In this document: positions 35,542 through 42,694 of the stretch, piece after piece
Layout of the letters: each line of letters opens with the position of its first letter
How positions within the stretch are numbered: the stretch's first letter is position 1
NCBI RefSeq assembly: GCF_000527175.1
Contig: NZ_AZUR01000001.1
Coordinates: 3,373,001-3,437,000 of the forward strand
DNA: 64,000 bases
Direction: 5' to 3'
DNA from: Pseudogulbenkiania sp. MAI-1
Lineage (GTDB): Bacteria > Pseudomonadota > Gammaproteobacteria > Burkholderiales > Chromobacteriaceae
The notes under the pieces: generated by a model
Told to the model about the DNA's origin: nothing
The model's database searches: none
Seen by the model: the letters and a program-made list of their open reading frames with translations, nothing else
Program-made: the position numbers and the translations under genes

Positions 35542-36279
35542 ATGCAGATCATCCCGCTCGGCCACGAGCCCTACCAAGAGTGGATCCGGCGCCGCCTGAC
35601 GACGCAGGGATTCGCCTTGCCGGCCGAGCCATCCTCCTCCCCGCTTGCCCCCTATTCCTTTGCCGCCGACTGGCAGGCGCTGGGCTACGCCAGCGTGGTT
35701 CTGGATTTGAAACGCGCCACGCCGGAAGTCAGCGCCGAGCGAGAGCGCGATTGCCGGGCACACGGCCTGGGCTATGTGGATGTGGCGGCCAACTGGCAGG
35801 CGCCGGGAGTGCAGCAAGGTTTCGCCCTGTTCGTGGGCGGGTCGGATCGGGCGCTGGACGGAGCCCGGCCGGTACTGGATGCGCTGGCCCCGCTGCCCGG
35901 CGCCTGGCTGCATTGCGGCCCTGCCGGCAGCGGGCACTTCGTCGCCACGGTGTTCGAGGCGCTGAGCTACGCCTTCGGCCTGCTCTGGCAGGCCGGCTGG
36001 AATGCGCCAGGGGAAACCCCGCGCACGCCGGACTGGAACCATTTCTTCAGCCAGCAAAAAGAGCTGGCCGCCAACCTGCTGCAACTGTCCCGCTTGTACC
36101 TGCAGCAGCATCCGGTAGCGGAAACCCATGACCCGTGGCAGCTGCTGGCGCTATTCGCCCGTCCTGCACACCAGCAAAACCATTACGCCCTGATCCTGGC
36201 CCGATTGATCGAGCTGGCGCTGGGCCAGGGACTCGCGCTGCAGGCCATCTTCGACTCCCTCAGCCGGCCGCCGCAATGA
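35542..36279 (+). CDS. 6-phosphogluconate-dehydrogenase-like protein lacking catalytic residues
   Basis: This 245-residue protein is not annotated easily. Three stretches match 6-phosphogluconate dehydrogenases of the short (Gnd/YqeC) type in order. VVLDLKRATPEVSAERE falls at the VIDGGNSYYKDS position, GLGYVDVAANW...GFALFVGG at the FVDVGTSGG...GYCLMIGG position, and WLHCGPAGSGHFVATV at WLHCGPSGAGHFVKMV. The active-site lysine is A135, and the following His, Asn and Glu are F138, E139 and S142. The N-terminal dinucleotide loop is also degraded (PLGHEP for GLGRMG) and shortened. It likely has no dehydrogenase activity. The ATG at 35542 is preferred over TTG at 35533. It may be co-transcribed with the LysR gene. 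Confidence 0.7.
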   Translation: MQIIPLGHEPYQEWIRRRLTTQGFALPAEPSSSPLAPYSFAADWQALGYASVVLDLKRATPEVSAERERDCRAHGLGYVDVAANWQAPGVQQGFALFVGGSDRALDGARPVLDALAPLPGAWLHCGPAGSGHFVATVFEALSYAFGLLWQAGWNAPGETPRTPDWNHFFSQQKELAANLLQLSRLYLQQHPVAETHDPWQLLALFARPAHQQNHYALILARLIELALGQGLALQAIFDSLSRPPQ

Positions 36280-36307
36280 AAAAACCCGCCGAAAGGCGGG
36301 TTTTTTT
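36279..36307. terminator. Bidirectional terminator between the pseudoenzyme and phasin genes
   Basis: AAAAAACCCGCC, GAAA tetraloop, GGCGGGTTTTTTT. It begins at the stop codon of the plus-strand gene and serves the convergent phasin gene too. Confidence 0.95.
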
Positions 36308-36328
36308 GCAGCCGGCAAAGAAGTCCGA

Positions 36329-36883
36329 TCAGGAGGCCTTCTTGGCGGCAACGGCAGCGGACGCTACCTTGGCCGACTTGGTCGCGGCTTGCACACCGGC
36401 TTCGGCCAGTTCGCTGCCGACTTTCTTGGCGGTCTGCGACACGCTTTCGAAAGCGGCGTTGGACGAGGTCACGAAGTTCTTCAGGGCGGTGACAGCCACG
36501 TCGGAACCGGCCGGAGCGTTCTTGGCCAGCTTGTCGATGGTGGACAGCACGGCCTTGTTGGACTCGGCAACCTGCTCTTCGACGAAAGCGGTCAGTTCGC
36601 CCTGGGTGGTCACGGCGGCGTCGTACACGCTGCGAGCGGCAACGAAAGCCTTGTCCAGGGCCGGCTGAGCCAGGCCTGCCGGCAGGTCGGCCAGGGCCTT
36701 CGGATCCTTGATCTCGGCCAGGGTCTTGAACAGCTGGGCGTTTTCGGCCAGCACCTTGCGGCTCAGATCGAACTGCAGGGCGGCGAAGCGCTCGGCGCTG
36801 CCCAGAACCAGGGAAGACAGGCGTACAGCTTTATCGAATTGCGCCTGTCCAAGAGCGGTCAGTTCTTGAGTAGTAGTAAACAT
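36329..36883 (-). CDS. Phasin family protein
   Basis: Phasins coat polyhydroxyalkanoate granules. The 184 residues have the Phasin_2 pattern: an N-terminal FTTTQELTALGQAQFDKAVRLS, here by its words ALGQAQFDKAV, long amphipathic helices (EQVAESNKAVLSTIDKLAKNAP), and an Ala/Lys-rich tail (VASAAVAAKKAS). The ATG at 36883 has AGGAG eight bases ahead; an extension to 36964 is Cys-rich and unrelated. It implies PHA storage, although no synthase gene is in the window. It stands alone between its promoter and the terminator. Confidence 0.92.
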   Translation of the reverse strand: MFTTTQELTALGQAQFDKAVRLSSLVLGSAERFAALQFDLSRKVLAENAQLFKTLAEIKDPKALADLPAGLAQPALDKAFVAARSVYDAAVTTQGELTAFVEEQVAESNKAVLSTIDKLAKNAPAGSDVAVTALKNFVTSSNAAFESVSQTAKKVGSELAEAGVQAATKSAKVASAAVAAKKAS

Positions 36884-36943
36884 AATGACTCCTGTAAGGT
36901 ATGAAACAACCCAGCGACAACAGCAACAAAATCTGTACCTCTG

Positions 36944-36956
36944 TCGCATTGTGCGA
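36944..36956. promoter_or_regulatory. Inverted repeat in the phasin leader
   Basis: TCGCA-TTG-TGCGA lies between the predicted transcription start (about 36962) and the phasin ATG. It could be a repressor site (phasin genes are commonly controlled by PhaR) or a small hairpin. I cannot match it to a known operator. Confidence 0.3.
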
Positions 36957-36968
36957 TGCAGCAATTAC

Positions 36969-36997
36969 ACTTTACCCAAACGGACTGTTCCGGTCAA
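36969..36997 (-). promoter_or_regulatory. Candidate phasin promoter
   Basis: On the minus strand: TTGACC (36997-36992), 17-base spacer, TAAAGT (36974-36969), about 85 bases before the ATG. Confidence 0.55.
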
Positions 36998-37040
36998 TCG
37001 GTTTGTTGCGCCGCACAATAAACTAAGCTCTTAATCTGTT

Positions 37041-37087
37041 GGGTTTTTTGCAACACTCCAGACAGCAAAAAACCCCGACGACGGGGT
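37041..37087 (-). terminator. Minus-strand terminator with an overlapping alternative hairpin
   Basis: On the minus strand ACCCCG-loop-CGGGGT (37087-37072) runs into six T. A second, longer stem (GCAAAAAACCC at 37065-37075 with GGGTTTTTTGC at 37041-37051) shares the T tract and part of the first stem, so only one can form. No minus-strand gene is known upstream within 150 bases. In the 36884-37240 gap I see otherwise only the phasin and minC promoters. Confidence 0.6.
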
Positions 37088-37167
37088 GCAAGCCCATGAC
37101 AATATCACAACACGAAGGCATTACAAATGCATGACGGCAGTAACGACGAAACCGCGTGCGACTTCCG

Positions 37168-37196
37168 TTGAAAGCCCCGCCGCAAGCCAGTACACT
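37168..37196 (+). promoter_or_regulatory. Promoter of minCDE
   Basis: TTGAAA (37168-37173), 17-base spacer, TACACT (37191-37196), 44 bases before the minC ATG. Confidence 0.7.
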
Positions 37197-37240
37197 CGCC
37201 CCCATAGAAGAAAACTATCTTTCGGCATTAATACAACGAC

Positions 37241-37951
37241 ATGAGCCAGACGGCGAACACCTACGACATCAAATCGGCCAACCTCGACGTGCTGGCCTTC
37301 GTGTTGCGCAGCGACAACATCGACGAACTGACGCAAGCCCTGGAAAGCCGCTTCGGCAACCGGGCCAAACCTTCGGCCGCCGAGGCGGTGGTGCTGGACC
37401 TGGCCGCCCTGGACAATCCGGCCGAACTCGCCCTGGAGCGCCTGCTGCCGCTGCTCGGGCGCTTCGGCTTCCGTGCCGTGGCGCTGCGCCACCCCGACCC
37501 GGCCTACGAGGAACTGGCTCACCGCTTCGGCCTGGCCCATGTCACCGGCCAGGTCGTCTCGGCCAGGACTCCTGCCAGCGAGGCCCCTGCGCCCGCTCCG
37601 GAAGCCCCCGCCAGCGTATCGACGATGATCGTCGACCGCCCGGTGCGGGCCGGCCAGCAGATCTACGCCAAGGGCGGCGATCTGGTGGTGCTGGCCATGG
37701 TCAGCGCCGGAGCCGAGGTCATCGCCGACGGCAACATCCACGTCTACGCGCCGTTGCGCGGCCGCGCCCTGGCCGGCGCGCGCGGCAATACCGCCGCCCG
37801 CATCTTCACCCAATGCATGGAAGCTGAACTGGTATCGATCGCCGGCGTCTATCGAACCATCGAGCAGGCATTGCCCGACAGCATCCGGGGCAAACCGGCC
37901 CAAGTCTTCCTCGAAAACGAGCGCCTGGTCATCAACGCGCTCGGCGAATAA
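37241..37951 (+). CDS. minC: Septum site-determining protein MinC
   Basis: MinC blocks FtsZ polymerisation away from mid-cell. The 236 residues have an N-terminal MinC_N domain (IKSANLDVLAFVLRS), an Ala/Pro linker (about 108-125) and a C-terminal beta-helix (VRAGQQIYAKGGDLVVLAMVSAGAEVIADGNIHVYAPLRGRA, shown here by GAEVIADGNIHVY) that dimerises and binds MinD. No strong ribosome site is seen. First gene of minC-minD-minE-oxyR. Confidence 0.97.
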   Translation: MSQTANTYDIKSANLDVLAFVLRSDNIDELTQALESRFGNRAKPSAAEAVVLDLAALDNPAELALERLLPLLGRFGFRAVALRHPDPAYEELAHRFGLAHVTGQVVSARTPASEAPAPAPEAPASVSTMIVDRPVRAGQQIYAKGGDLVVLAMVSAGAEVIADGNIHVYAPLRGRALAGARGNTAARIFTQCMEAELVSIAGVYRTIEQALPDSIRGKPAQVFLENERLVINALGE

Positions 37952-37981
37952 CGAACACTCATTACGATTAAGGGAATCATC

Positions 37982-38794
37982 GTGGCAAAAATCATCGTCG
38001 TGACATCCGGCAAAGGTGGCGTCGGCAAGACCACCACCAGCGCCAGCTTCGCTTCCGGCCTGGCCCTGCGCGGCCACAAGACCGTGGTCATCGACTTCGA
38101 CGTGGGCCTGCGCAACCTCGACCTGATCATGGGTTGCGAGCGCCGCGTGGTGTACGACCTGATCAACGTGGTCAACAACGAGGCCACGTTGAACCAGGCG
38201 CTGATCAAGGACAAGAACTGCGACAACCTGTACGTGCTGCCGGCCTCGCAGACGCGCGACAAGGATGCCCTGACCGAGGAAGGCGTGGAAAAGGTGCTGA
38301 ACGACCTGGCGGCGATGAACTTCGACTTCATCGTCTGCGACTCGCCGGCCGGCATCGAGAAGGGCGCGCTGATGGCGCTCTATTTCGCCGACGAGGCGCT
38401 GATCGTGACCAACCCGGAGGTGTCGTCGGTGCGCGACTCCGACCGCATCCTCGGCATCCTGTCGTCCAAGTCGCGCCGTGCCATCGAGGGCCGCGAACCG
38501 GTCAAGGAACACCTGCTGATCACGCGCTATTCGCCCGGCCGCGTGGAAAAGGGCGAGATGCTGTCGGTCGACGACGTCAAGGAGATCCTGCGCGTCTCGC
38601 TCTTGGGCGTGATCCCGGAGTCGCAGGTGGTGCTGCAGGCGTCCAACTCGGGCACGCCGGCCATCCACCTCAAGGGTACCGACGCCTCCGAGGCCTACTC
38701 CGACGTGGTGTCGCGCTTCCTCGGCGAAGAGCGTCCGATGCGCTTCCTCGACGCTCCGAAGGTCGGGCTCCTCAAACGACTGTTCGGAGGCTGA
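37982..38794 (+). CDS. minD: Septum site-determining ATPase MinD
   Basis: MinD is the membrane-bound ATPase that recruits MinC and oscillates with MinE. The 270 residues equal E. coli MinD. The deviant Walker A is intact (TSGKGGVGKTTT), as is the DFDVGLRNLD switch. The C-terminal amphipathic membrane helix ends VGLLKRLFGG. The start is GTG at 37982 with AGGGA upstream. minE follows after three bases. Confidence 0.98.
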   Translation: MAKIIVVTSGKGGVGKTTTSASFASGLALRGHKTVVIDFDVGLRNLDLIMGCERRVVYDLINVVNNEATLNQALIKDKNCDNLYVLPASQTRDKDALTEEGVEKVLNDLAAMNFDFIVCDSPAGIEKGALMALYFADEALIVTNPEVSSVRDSDRILGILSSKSRRAIEGREPVKEHLLITRYSPGRVEKGEMLSVDDVKEILRVSLLGVIPESQVVLQASNSGTPAIHLKGTDASEAYSDVVSRFLGEERPMRFLDAPKVGLLKRLFGG

Positions 38795-38797
38795 GCC

Positions 38798-39061
38798 ATG
38801 TCGCTGATGGACTATCTGTTCGGCAGCAAGCGCAAGAAATCGGCCGAGGTGGCGCGCGAGCGCCTGCAAATCATCCTGGCGCACGAGCGCAACGGCCGCG
38901 CCGGTGCGCCGGACTACCTGCCGGCGCTGCAGCGCGAGCTGATGGAGGTGATCTCGCGCTACGTCTCGGTCAATCTGGACGACATCAAGGTCAACCTCGA
39001 GAAGCAGGACAACTTCGAGGTGCTGGAAGTCAACATCGTGCTGCCGGAGCATGACCGCTAA
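38798..39061 (+). CDS. minE: Cell division topological specificity factor MinE
   Basis: MinE stimulates MinD ATPase and confines MinC to the poles. The 87 residues have the N-terminal membrane-targeting MSLMDYLFG, the anti-MinCD helix (ARERLQIILAHERN) and the C-terminal dimerisation domain (DIKVNLEKQDNFEVLEVNI). Three bases separate it from oxyR. Confidence 0.97.
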   Translation: MSLMDYLFGSKRKKSAEVARERLQIILAHERNGRAGAPDYLPALQRELMEVISRYVSVNLDDIKVNLEKQDNFEVLEVNIVLPEHDR

Positions 39062-39064
39062 GCC

Positions 39065-40003
39065 ATGACGCTGACCGAACTGCGCTATATCGTGGCGGTG
39101 GCGCGCGAGCGCCATTTCGGCCGCGCCGCCCAGAGTTGTTACGTCAGCCAGCCGACGCTGTCGATCGCCATCAAGAAGCTGGAGGACGAGCTGGGCATCA
39201 CCCTGTTCGAACGCGGCGGCCCCGAGGTGGCGGTGACCGACATCGGCGAGCGCGTGATCGAGCAGGCCCAGCGCGTGCTGGAAGAGGCGGAGACGGTGAA
39301 GCGGCTGGCCGGCGAGCACCAGAACGAGTTGGTCGGGCCGCTCAAGCTCGGGGTGATCTTCACCATCAGCCCCTACCTGCTGCCCAAGCTGATCCCGGCG
39401 CTGCGCATCCTGGCGCCGGACATGCCGCTGATCCTCGAGGAGAACTACACGGCGCGCCTGGCGGAAATGCTCAAACGCGGCGAAGTGGACGCGATCATCG
39501 TGGCCGATCCGTTCGACGAACCGGGCACGGTCGCCTACCCGCTCTACGACGAACCGTTCGTGGTGGCCACGCCGAAGGGCCATCCGTGGGAGAAGCAAGC
39601 TGCGGTACGCCCCAGCCAGCTGGCCGAGGAAAGTGTGCTGCTGCTGAACCAGGGCAACTGTTTCCGCGACCAGGTGCTGCAGTCGTGCAGCGAACTCGCC
39701 AATCGCCAGCACCAGTCCGGTAGCCTGGCCAGTACGCTGCAGGGCAGTTCGCTCAACACCATCCGCCACATGGTGGCAAGCGGCATGGGGGTGACGGTGC
39801 TGCCCGCGACCTCGGTCGGCCCAGCCGACGACGCCTTGCTGTCGGTGGTGCCGTTCAGCGAGCCGGCACCGCAGCGGCGCGTGATGCTGGTGACACGCAA
39901 GCAATACTTCCGCCGCAAGGCGATCACCACGCTGCAGCAGGCGGTGTTCCGTTCCGCCCTGCCCGGCGTCAGCATGCTGGAAGAAGAAGCTCAGCCCGCC
40001 TGA
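39065..40003 (+). CDS. oxyR: Hydrogen peroxide sensor OxyR
   Basis: OxyR is a LysR-type activator that senses peroxide through a disulfide. The two redox cysteines, C199 and C208 (NQGNCFRDQVLQSCSE), lie at exactly the E. coli positions. The DNA-binding domain (FGRAAQSCYVSQPTLSIAIKKLE) is typical. The 312 residues fit. It begins three bases after minE, an arrangement known from Neisseria, which couples a stress regulator to division-site genes by transcription. A terminator follows. Confidence 0.97.
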   Translation: MTLTELRYIVAVARERHFGRAAQSCYVSQPTLSIAIKKLEDELGITLFERGGPEVAVTDIGERVIEQAQRVLEEAETVKRLAGEHQNELVGPLKLGVIFTISPYLLPKLIPALRILAPDMPLILEENYTARLAEMLKRGEVDAIIVADPFDEPGTVAYPLYDEPFVVATPKGHPWEKQAAVRPSQLAEESVLLLNQGNCFRDQVLQSCSELANRQHQSGSLASTLQGSSLNTIRHMVASGMGVTVLPATSVGPADDALLSVVPFSEPAPQRRVMLVTRKQYFRRKAITTLQQAVFRSALPGVSMLEEEAQPA

Positions 40004-40021
40004 GCCAAGGCCGCAGAGGCG

Positions 40022-40064
40022 AAAAAGCCTGACCGGGATGCCCCGTCAGGCTTTTTGCTTTTTC
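40022..40064. terminator. Bidirectional terminator after oxyR
   Basis: AAAAAGCCTGAC(CGGG) / (CCCG)GTCAGGCTTTTT forms a long stem with T runs on both strands. It also serves the convergent aminotransferase gene. Confidence 0.92.
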
Positions 40065-40119
40065 ATGGGACGAGAAAGAGCGCCGGGGGGCTCCCTCCCT
40101 TAGGCTTGCCTCGTTGGCG

Positions 40120-41268
40120 TCAACCGGCGCGGATCAGGCCGGCCAGGCGCGCGATGCCTTCCTCAATGCGTTCCGGCGTGGCGTGGCTGAAATTGAGCCG
40201 CAGGTGGCCGATGCCGGTTTCCGGATTGGCGTAGAACGCCTCGCCCGGCATGAAGGCGACGTTGTGCTGTTCCAGTGCCGGCTTGAGGAAGGTGCGGGTG
40301 TCGCGCTTGTTCTTCAACGTCAGCCAGAAGAACAGGCCACCCTGCGGCACCTGCCAGTCGGCCAGGTCGCTGAAGTGGCGCTCGAGCGCGGCCTGCATCG
40401 CGTCTCGGCCCACCTTGTAGTTCTGCTGCAGACGCTCGAGGTGGGCGGGATAGTCGCCGCTCTTCAGCCACTGCGCGATGAACCACTGGCCTAGGCGGTT
40501 GGAGTGCAGGTCGACCGCCTGCTTCAGCTTGACGAGGTGCGGCATCAGGTCCGGGGACGCGATCAGGTAGCCGATGCGCAGGCCCGGCGCCAGCGTCTTG
40601 GAGAACGAGCCGCAGTAAATCCACGGCGCGTTCTTCAGGTGCGTCACCAGCGGAGCCGGCACCTCGCCGTCGTAGGACAGCGCGCGATAGGGGTCGTCCT
40701 CGATCACCGGCAGATGGGCCTCGTCCAGCACGCGCGCCAGCGCCTGGCGCGTCTCGACACTGTAGCAGGCGCCGGACGGGTTCTGGAAGGTCGGGATCAG
40801 GTAGGCGAGCTTGGCCTTGCTCTCGGCGATGGCGGCCTGCAGCGTGGTGGCCGGCAACTGGCCGTTCTGTTGCTCCACGGTGTGGAAGGCGGCGCCGAAC
40901 AGGCGAAACACCTGCAGCGCGGCGAGGTAGGTCGGCCCTTCGGCGATCACCGGCGTGCCCGGGTCGACGAACAGCTTGGCCGCCAGGTCGAGCGCCTGCT
41001 GCGAACCGGACAGCACCAGCACCTGCGACGGGTCACAGCTCAGACCGATGCGCGCCACTTCCTTGGCGATCTGTTCGCGCAGCTCGGGTTCGCCCTCGCT
41101 GGTACCATACTGGGCCAGCGACGGCGGCACGTCGGGAAAGTCCAGCGGCGGCAGGCAGCCGGACGCCGGCAGGCCGCCGGCGAAGGAAATCACCTCGGGG
41201 CGCTGGGCGGCGGCGAGGATTTCTCGGATCAGCGAGCCGCTGAGTCGTTCGATGCGTTCTGAAAACAT
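40120..41268 (-). CDS. PLP-dependent aminotransferase (2-aminoadipate/LysN type)
   Basis: A fold-type I aminotransferase of 382 residues. The PLP lysine is in GSFSKTLAPGLRIGY; other family motifs are ISFAGGLP, SGSQQALDLAAKLF, IPTFQNPSGACYS and EDDPYR. It is the stand-alone form of the MocR aminotransferase domain, with 2-aminoadipate or aromatic/branched-chain amino acids as possible substrates; the exact one cannot be told. GAGGGT precedes the ATG at 41268. Divergent from a MarR regulator. Confidence 0.9.
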   Translation of the reverse strand: MFSERIERLSGSLIREILAAAQRPEVISFAGGLPASGCLPPLDFPDVPPSLAQYGTSEGEPELREQIAKEVARIGLSCDPSQVLVLSGSQQALDLAAKLFVDPGTPVIAEGPTYLAALQVFRLFGAAFHTVEQQNGQLPATTLQAAIAESKAKLAYLIPTFQNPSGACYSVETRQALARVLDEAHLPVIEDDPYRALSYDGEVPAPLVTHLKNAPWIYCGSFSKTLAPGLRIGYLIASPDLMPHLVKLKQAVDLHSNRLGQWFIAQWLKSGDYPAHLERLQQNYKVGRDAMQAALERHFSDLADWQVPQGGLFFWLTLKNKRDTRTFLKPALEQHNVAFMPGEAFYANPETGIGHLRLNFSHATPERIEEGIARLAGLIRAG

Positions 41269-41299
41269 GCTACCCTCGTAGTGGCTGGACCGATTAAAT

Positions 41300-41314
41300 G
41301 TCAATTTTTTTGAC
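41300..41314. promoter_or_regulatory. MarR-type operator candidate
   Basis: GTCAA-N5-TTGAC is a perfect dyad inside an AT-rich block (flanked by AAAT and AATT), 32 bases from each divergent start. It would suit a MarR repressor acting on both genes. Confidence 0.45.
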
Positions 41315-41346
41315 CTAATTTACGCCTACACCAGGCCTTCGTCAAC

Positions 41347-41784
41347 ATGCCCGACACGCCCGTTTCCCCCGATTTGCGCGCCTCGATGGAGGCCTTCTTC
41401 CACGCCTATATGGCGTTCACCGCCAAACCCGACGAGATGCTGGCCCGGCGTGGGCTGGCGCGGGTGCACCACCGCATCCTGTTCTTCGTGGCGCACACGC
41501 CGGGGCTGAGCGTCAAGGCGCTGCTGACGGCGCTGGGCGTCACCAAGCAGGCGATCAACATCCCGTTGCGCCAGTTGATGGAGATGGGGCTGATCGAGGC
41601 GCGCGCGGCGGAGCACGACAAGCGGGTGAAGGAGCTGACGCTGACGGCGGAAGGACGCAAGCTGGAGGAGTCACTCTACCGCGAACAGGCCAAGCTGCTG
41701 CTGACGGCCTTTGCCGACGCCGGCAAACATGCCCACCAGGGCTGGCTCGAGGTCAACCTGAGGCTGGCGAAGCAAGCCAAGTGA
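41347..41784 (+). CDS. MarR-family transcriptional regulator
   Basis: The 145-residue winged-helix protein shows MarR features: the recognition helix region SVKALLTALGVTKQAINIPLRQL, given here by LGVTKQAINIPLRQL, and the wing DKRVKELTLTAEGRKL. MarR proteins usually repress neighbouring genes and respond to phenolic or oxidative ligands. The divergent aminotransferase is the obvious target. The ribosome site is weak. Confidence 0.9.
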   Translation: MPDTPVSPDLRASMEAFFHAYMAFTAKPDEMLARRGLARVHHRILFFVAHTPGLSVKALLTALGVTKQAINIPLRQLMEMGLIEARAAEHDKRVKELTLTAEGRKLEESLYREQAKLLLTAFADAGKHAHQGWLEVNLRLAKQAK

Positions 41785-41848
41785 CCCCGCAAACGATTTG
41801 GCCAACCTCGCCTGGTTGGCCGAATCGTTTATGCCGGACGAGGCACCG

Positions 41849-42406
41849 CTACTCGATGCGCTCGTAGCGCACTTCGAGGATTTCGATGGTTTCCGGGCCG
41901 TCCGGGCCGCGGAACACCACCTCGTCGCCTTCGCGCGCCTTGAGCAGGCAACGCGCGATCGGCGAGATCCAGCTGATGTGGCCGCGCGCCAAGTCGGTTT
42001 CGTCGACGCCGACGATGGAGAGGCGCTGCTCGGAGCCGTCGCCGCGCAGAATCAGCACAGTGGCGCTGAAGAAGATCTGGTCGGTCGGCTCGCGCGTTTC
42101 CGGGTCGACCACTTCGGCGATTTCCAGCCGCTTGGTGAGAAAACGGATGCGCCGGTCGATCTCGCGCAGACGGCGCTTGCCGTAGAGATAATCGCCGTTC
42201 TCGGAACGGTCGCCGTTGCTGGCGGCCCAGTTCACCACGTTGACCATTTCCGGCCGTTCGCGGTGCACGAGGTGGTACAGCTCGTTCTTCAGCCGCTGCC
42301 AACCCTGCGGCGTCAGGTAGTTCTTGGTGGCCGCCGGCAGGCGCTGTTCGGGCGGCAGATCGTCTTCGTGTTCGCCGTCGTCTTCCTTGGTAAAAGCCTT
42401 GCTCAT
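41849..42406 (-). CDS. greB: Transcription elongation factor GreB
   Basis: GreB rescues backtracked RNA polymerase by stimulating transcript cleavage. The 185 residues have the N-terminal coiled coil with the acidic tip (ASNGDRSENGDYLYGKRRLREID) and the FKBP-like C-terminal domain (ISWISPIARCLLKAREGDEV). An acidic N-terminal extension of about 25 residues (KEDDGEHEDDLPPEQ) precedes the coiled coil. It lies 288 bases beyond rluB, across a repeat element, and is the last gene of the scp-rluB direction. Confidence 0.95.
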   Translation of the reverse strand: MSKAFTKEDDGEHEDDLPPEQRLPAATKNYLTPQGWQRLKNELYHLVHRERPEMVNVVNWAASNGDRSENGDYLYGKRRLREIDRRIRFLTKRLEIAEVVDPETREPTDQIFFSATVLILRGDGSEQRLSIVGVDETDLARGHISWISPIARCLLKAREGDEVVFRGPDGPETIEILEVRYERIE

Positions 42407-42520
42407 GCCGTGGGTCTTTCCTGATTCGACGGGGTTTCAGCGGAGGCCATGAAAAACGCCTCCAACACCCAACGATAGGGCCTTGGAGGCGGGCTTTCAA
42501 GTCACATCAGGCAATATTGC

Positions 42521-42694
42521 AGCCTGTTTCAGTAGGCGAGCGAGCCAAAGCAGGTTGAGAGCCGCCATTAACGTAGGATGGGTGGAGCAAAGCGCAACCC
42601 ATCGTAACATGTCGATGGGTTCCGGCCACAATGGCCTCCACCCATCCTACGGGCGCTCAAGATGCGAAGGCGTAGCCGCCTAATGAAATAGGCT
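42521..42694. repeat. Palindromic repeat, copy A (between rluB and greB)
   Basis: Ends match copy B at 44745-44888: left AGCCTGTTTCAGTAGGCG, right (reverse complement) AGCCTATTTCATTAGGCG, 16 of 18 identical. The arms go on with AGCGAGCC..GGTTGAG and GCTCAAGATGC..GCCGCC. The right end overlaps the rluB stop codon (TCA, 42694-42696). The core is a different 80-bp palindrome (42572-42651). The rest of the 42407-42693 gap holds a GCCTCCAA/TTGGAGGC stem near 42457-42490. Confidence 0.8.
42572..42651. repeat. 80-bp palindromic element nested in copy A
   Basis: Perfect 14-bp terminal inverted repeats (CGTAGGATGGGTGG at 42572-42585; CCACCCATCCTACG at 42638-42651) enclose a second 9-bp stem (AACCCATCG / CGATGGGTT). 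It can fold into a two-tier hairpin. I recall similar GTAGGATGGGT palindromes from other proteobacteria, unverified. It has no coding capacity. Confidence 0.8.

Noticed and set aside
37023..37205. A 60-codon minus-strand frame over the hairpins
   Set aside because: It crosses the terminator stem and is Cys-rich without homology; a non-coding explanation is better.
37121..39904. A 927-codon minus-strand frame across minC, minD, minE and oxyR
   Set aside because: Antisense to four secure genes; His/Arg/Gln-rich shadow.
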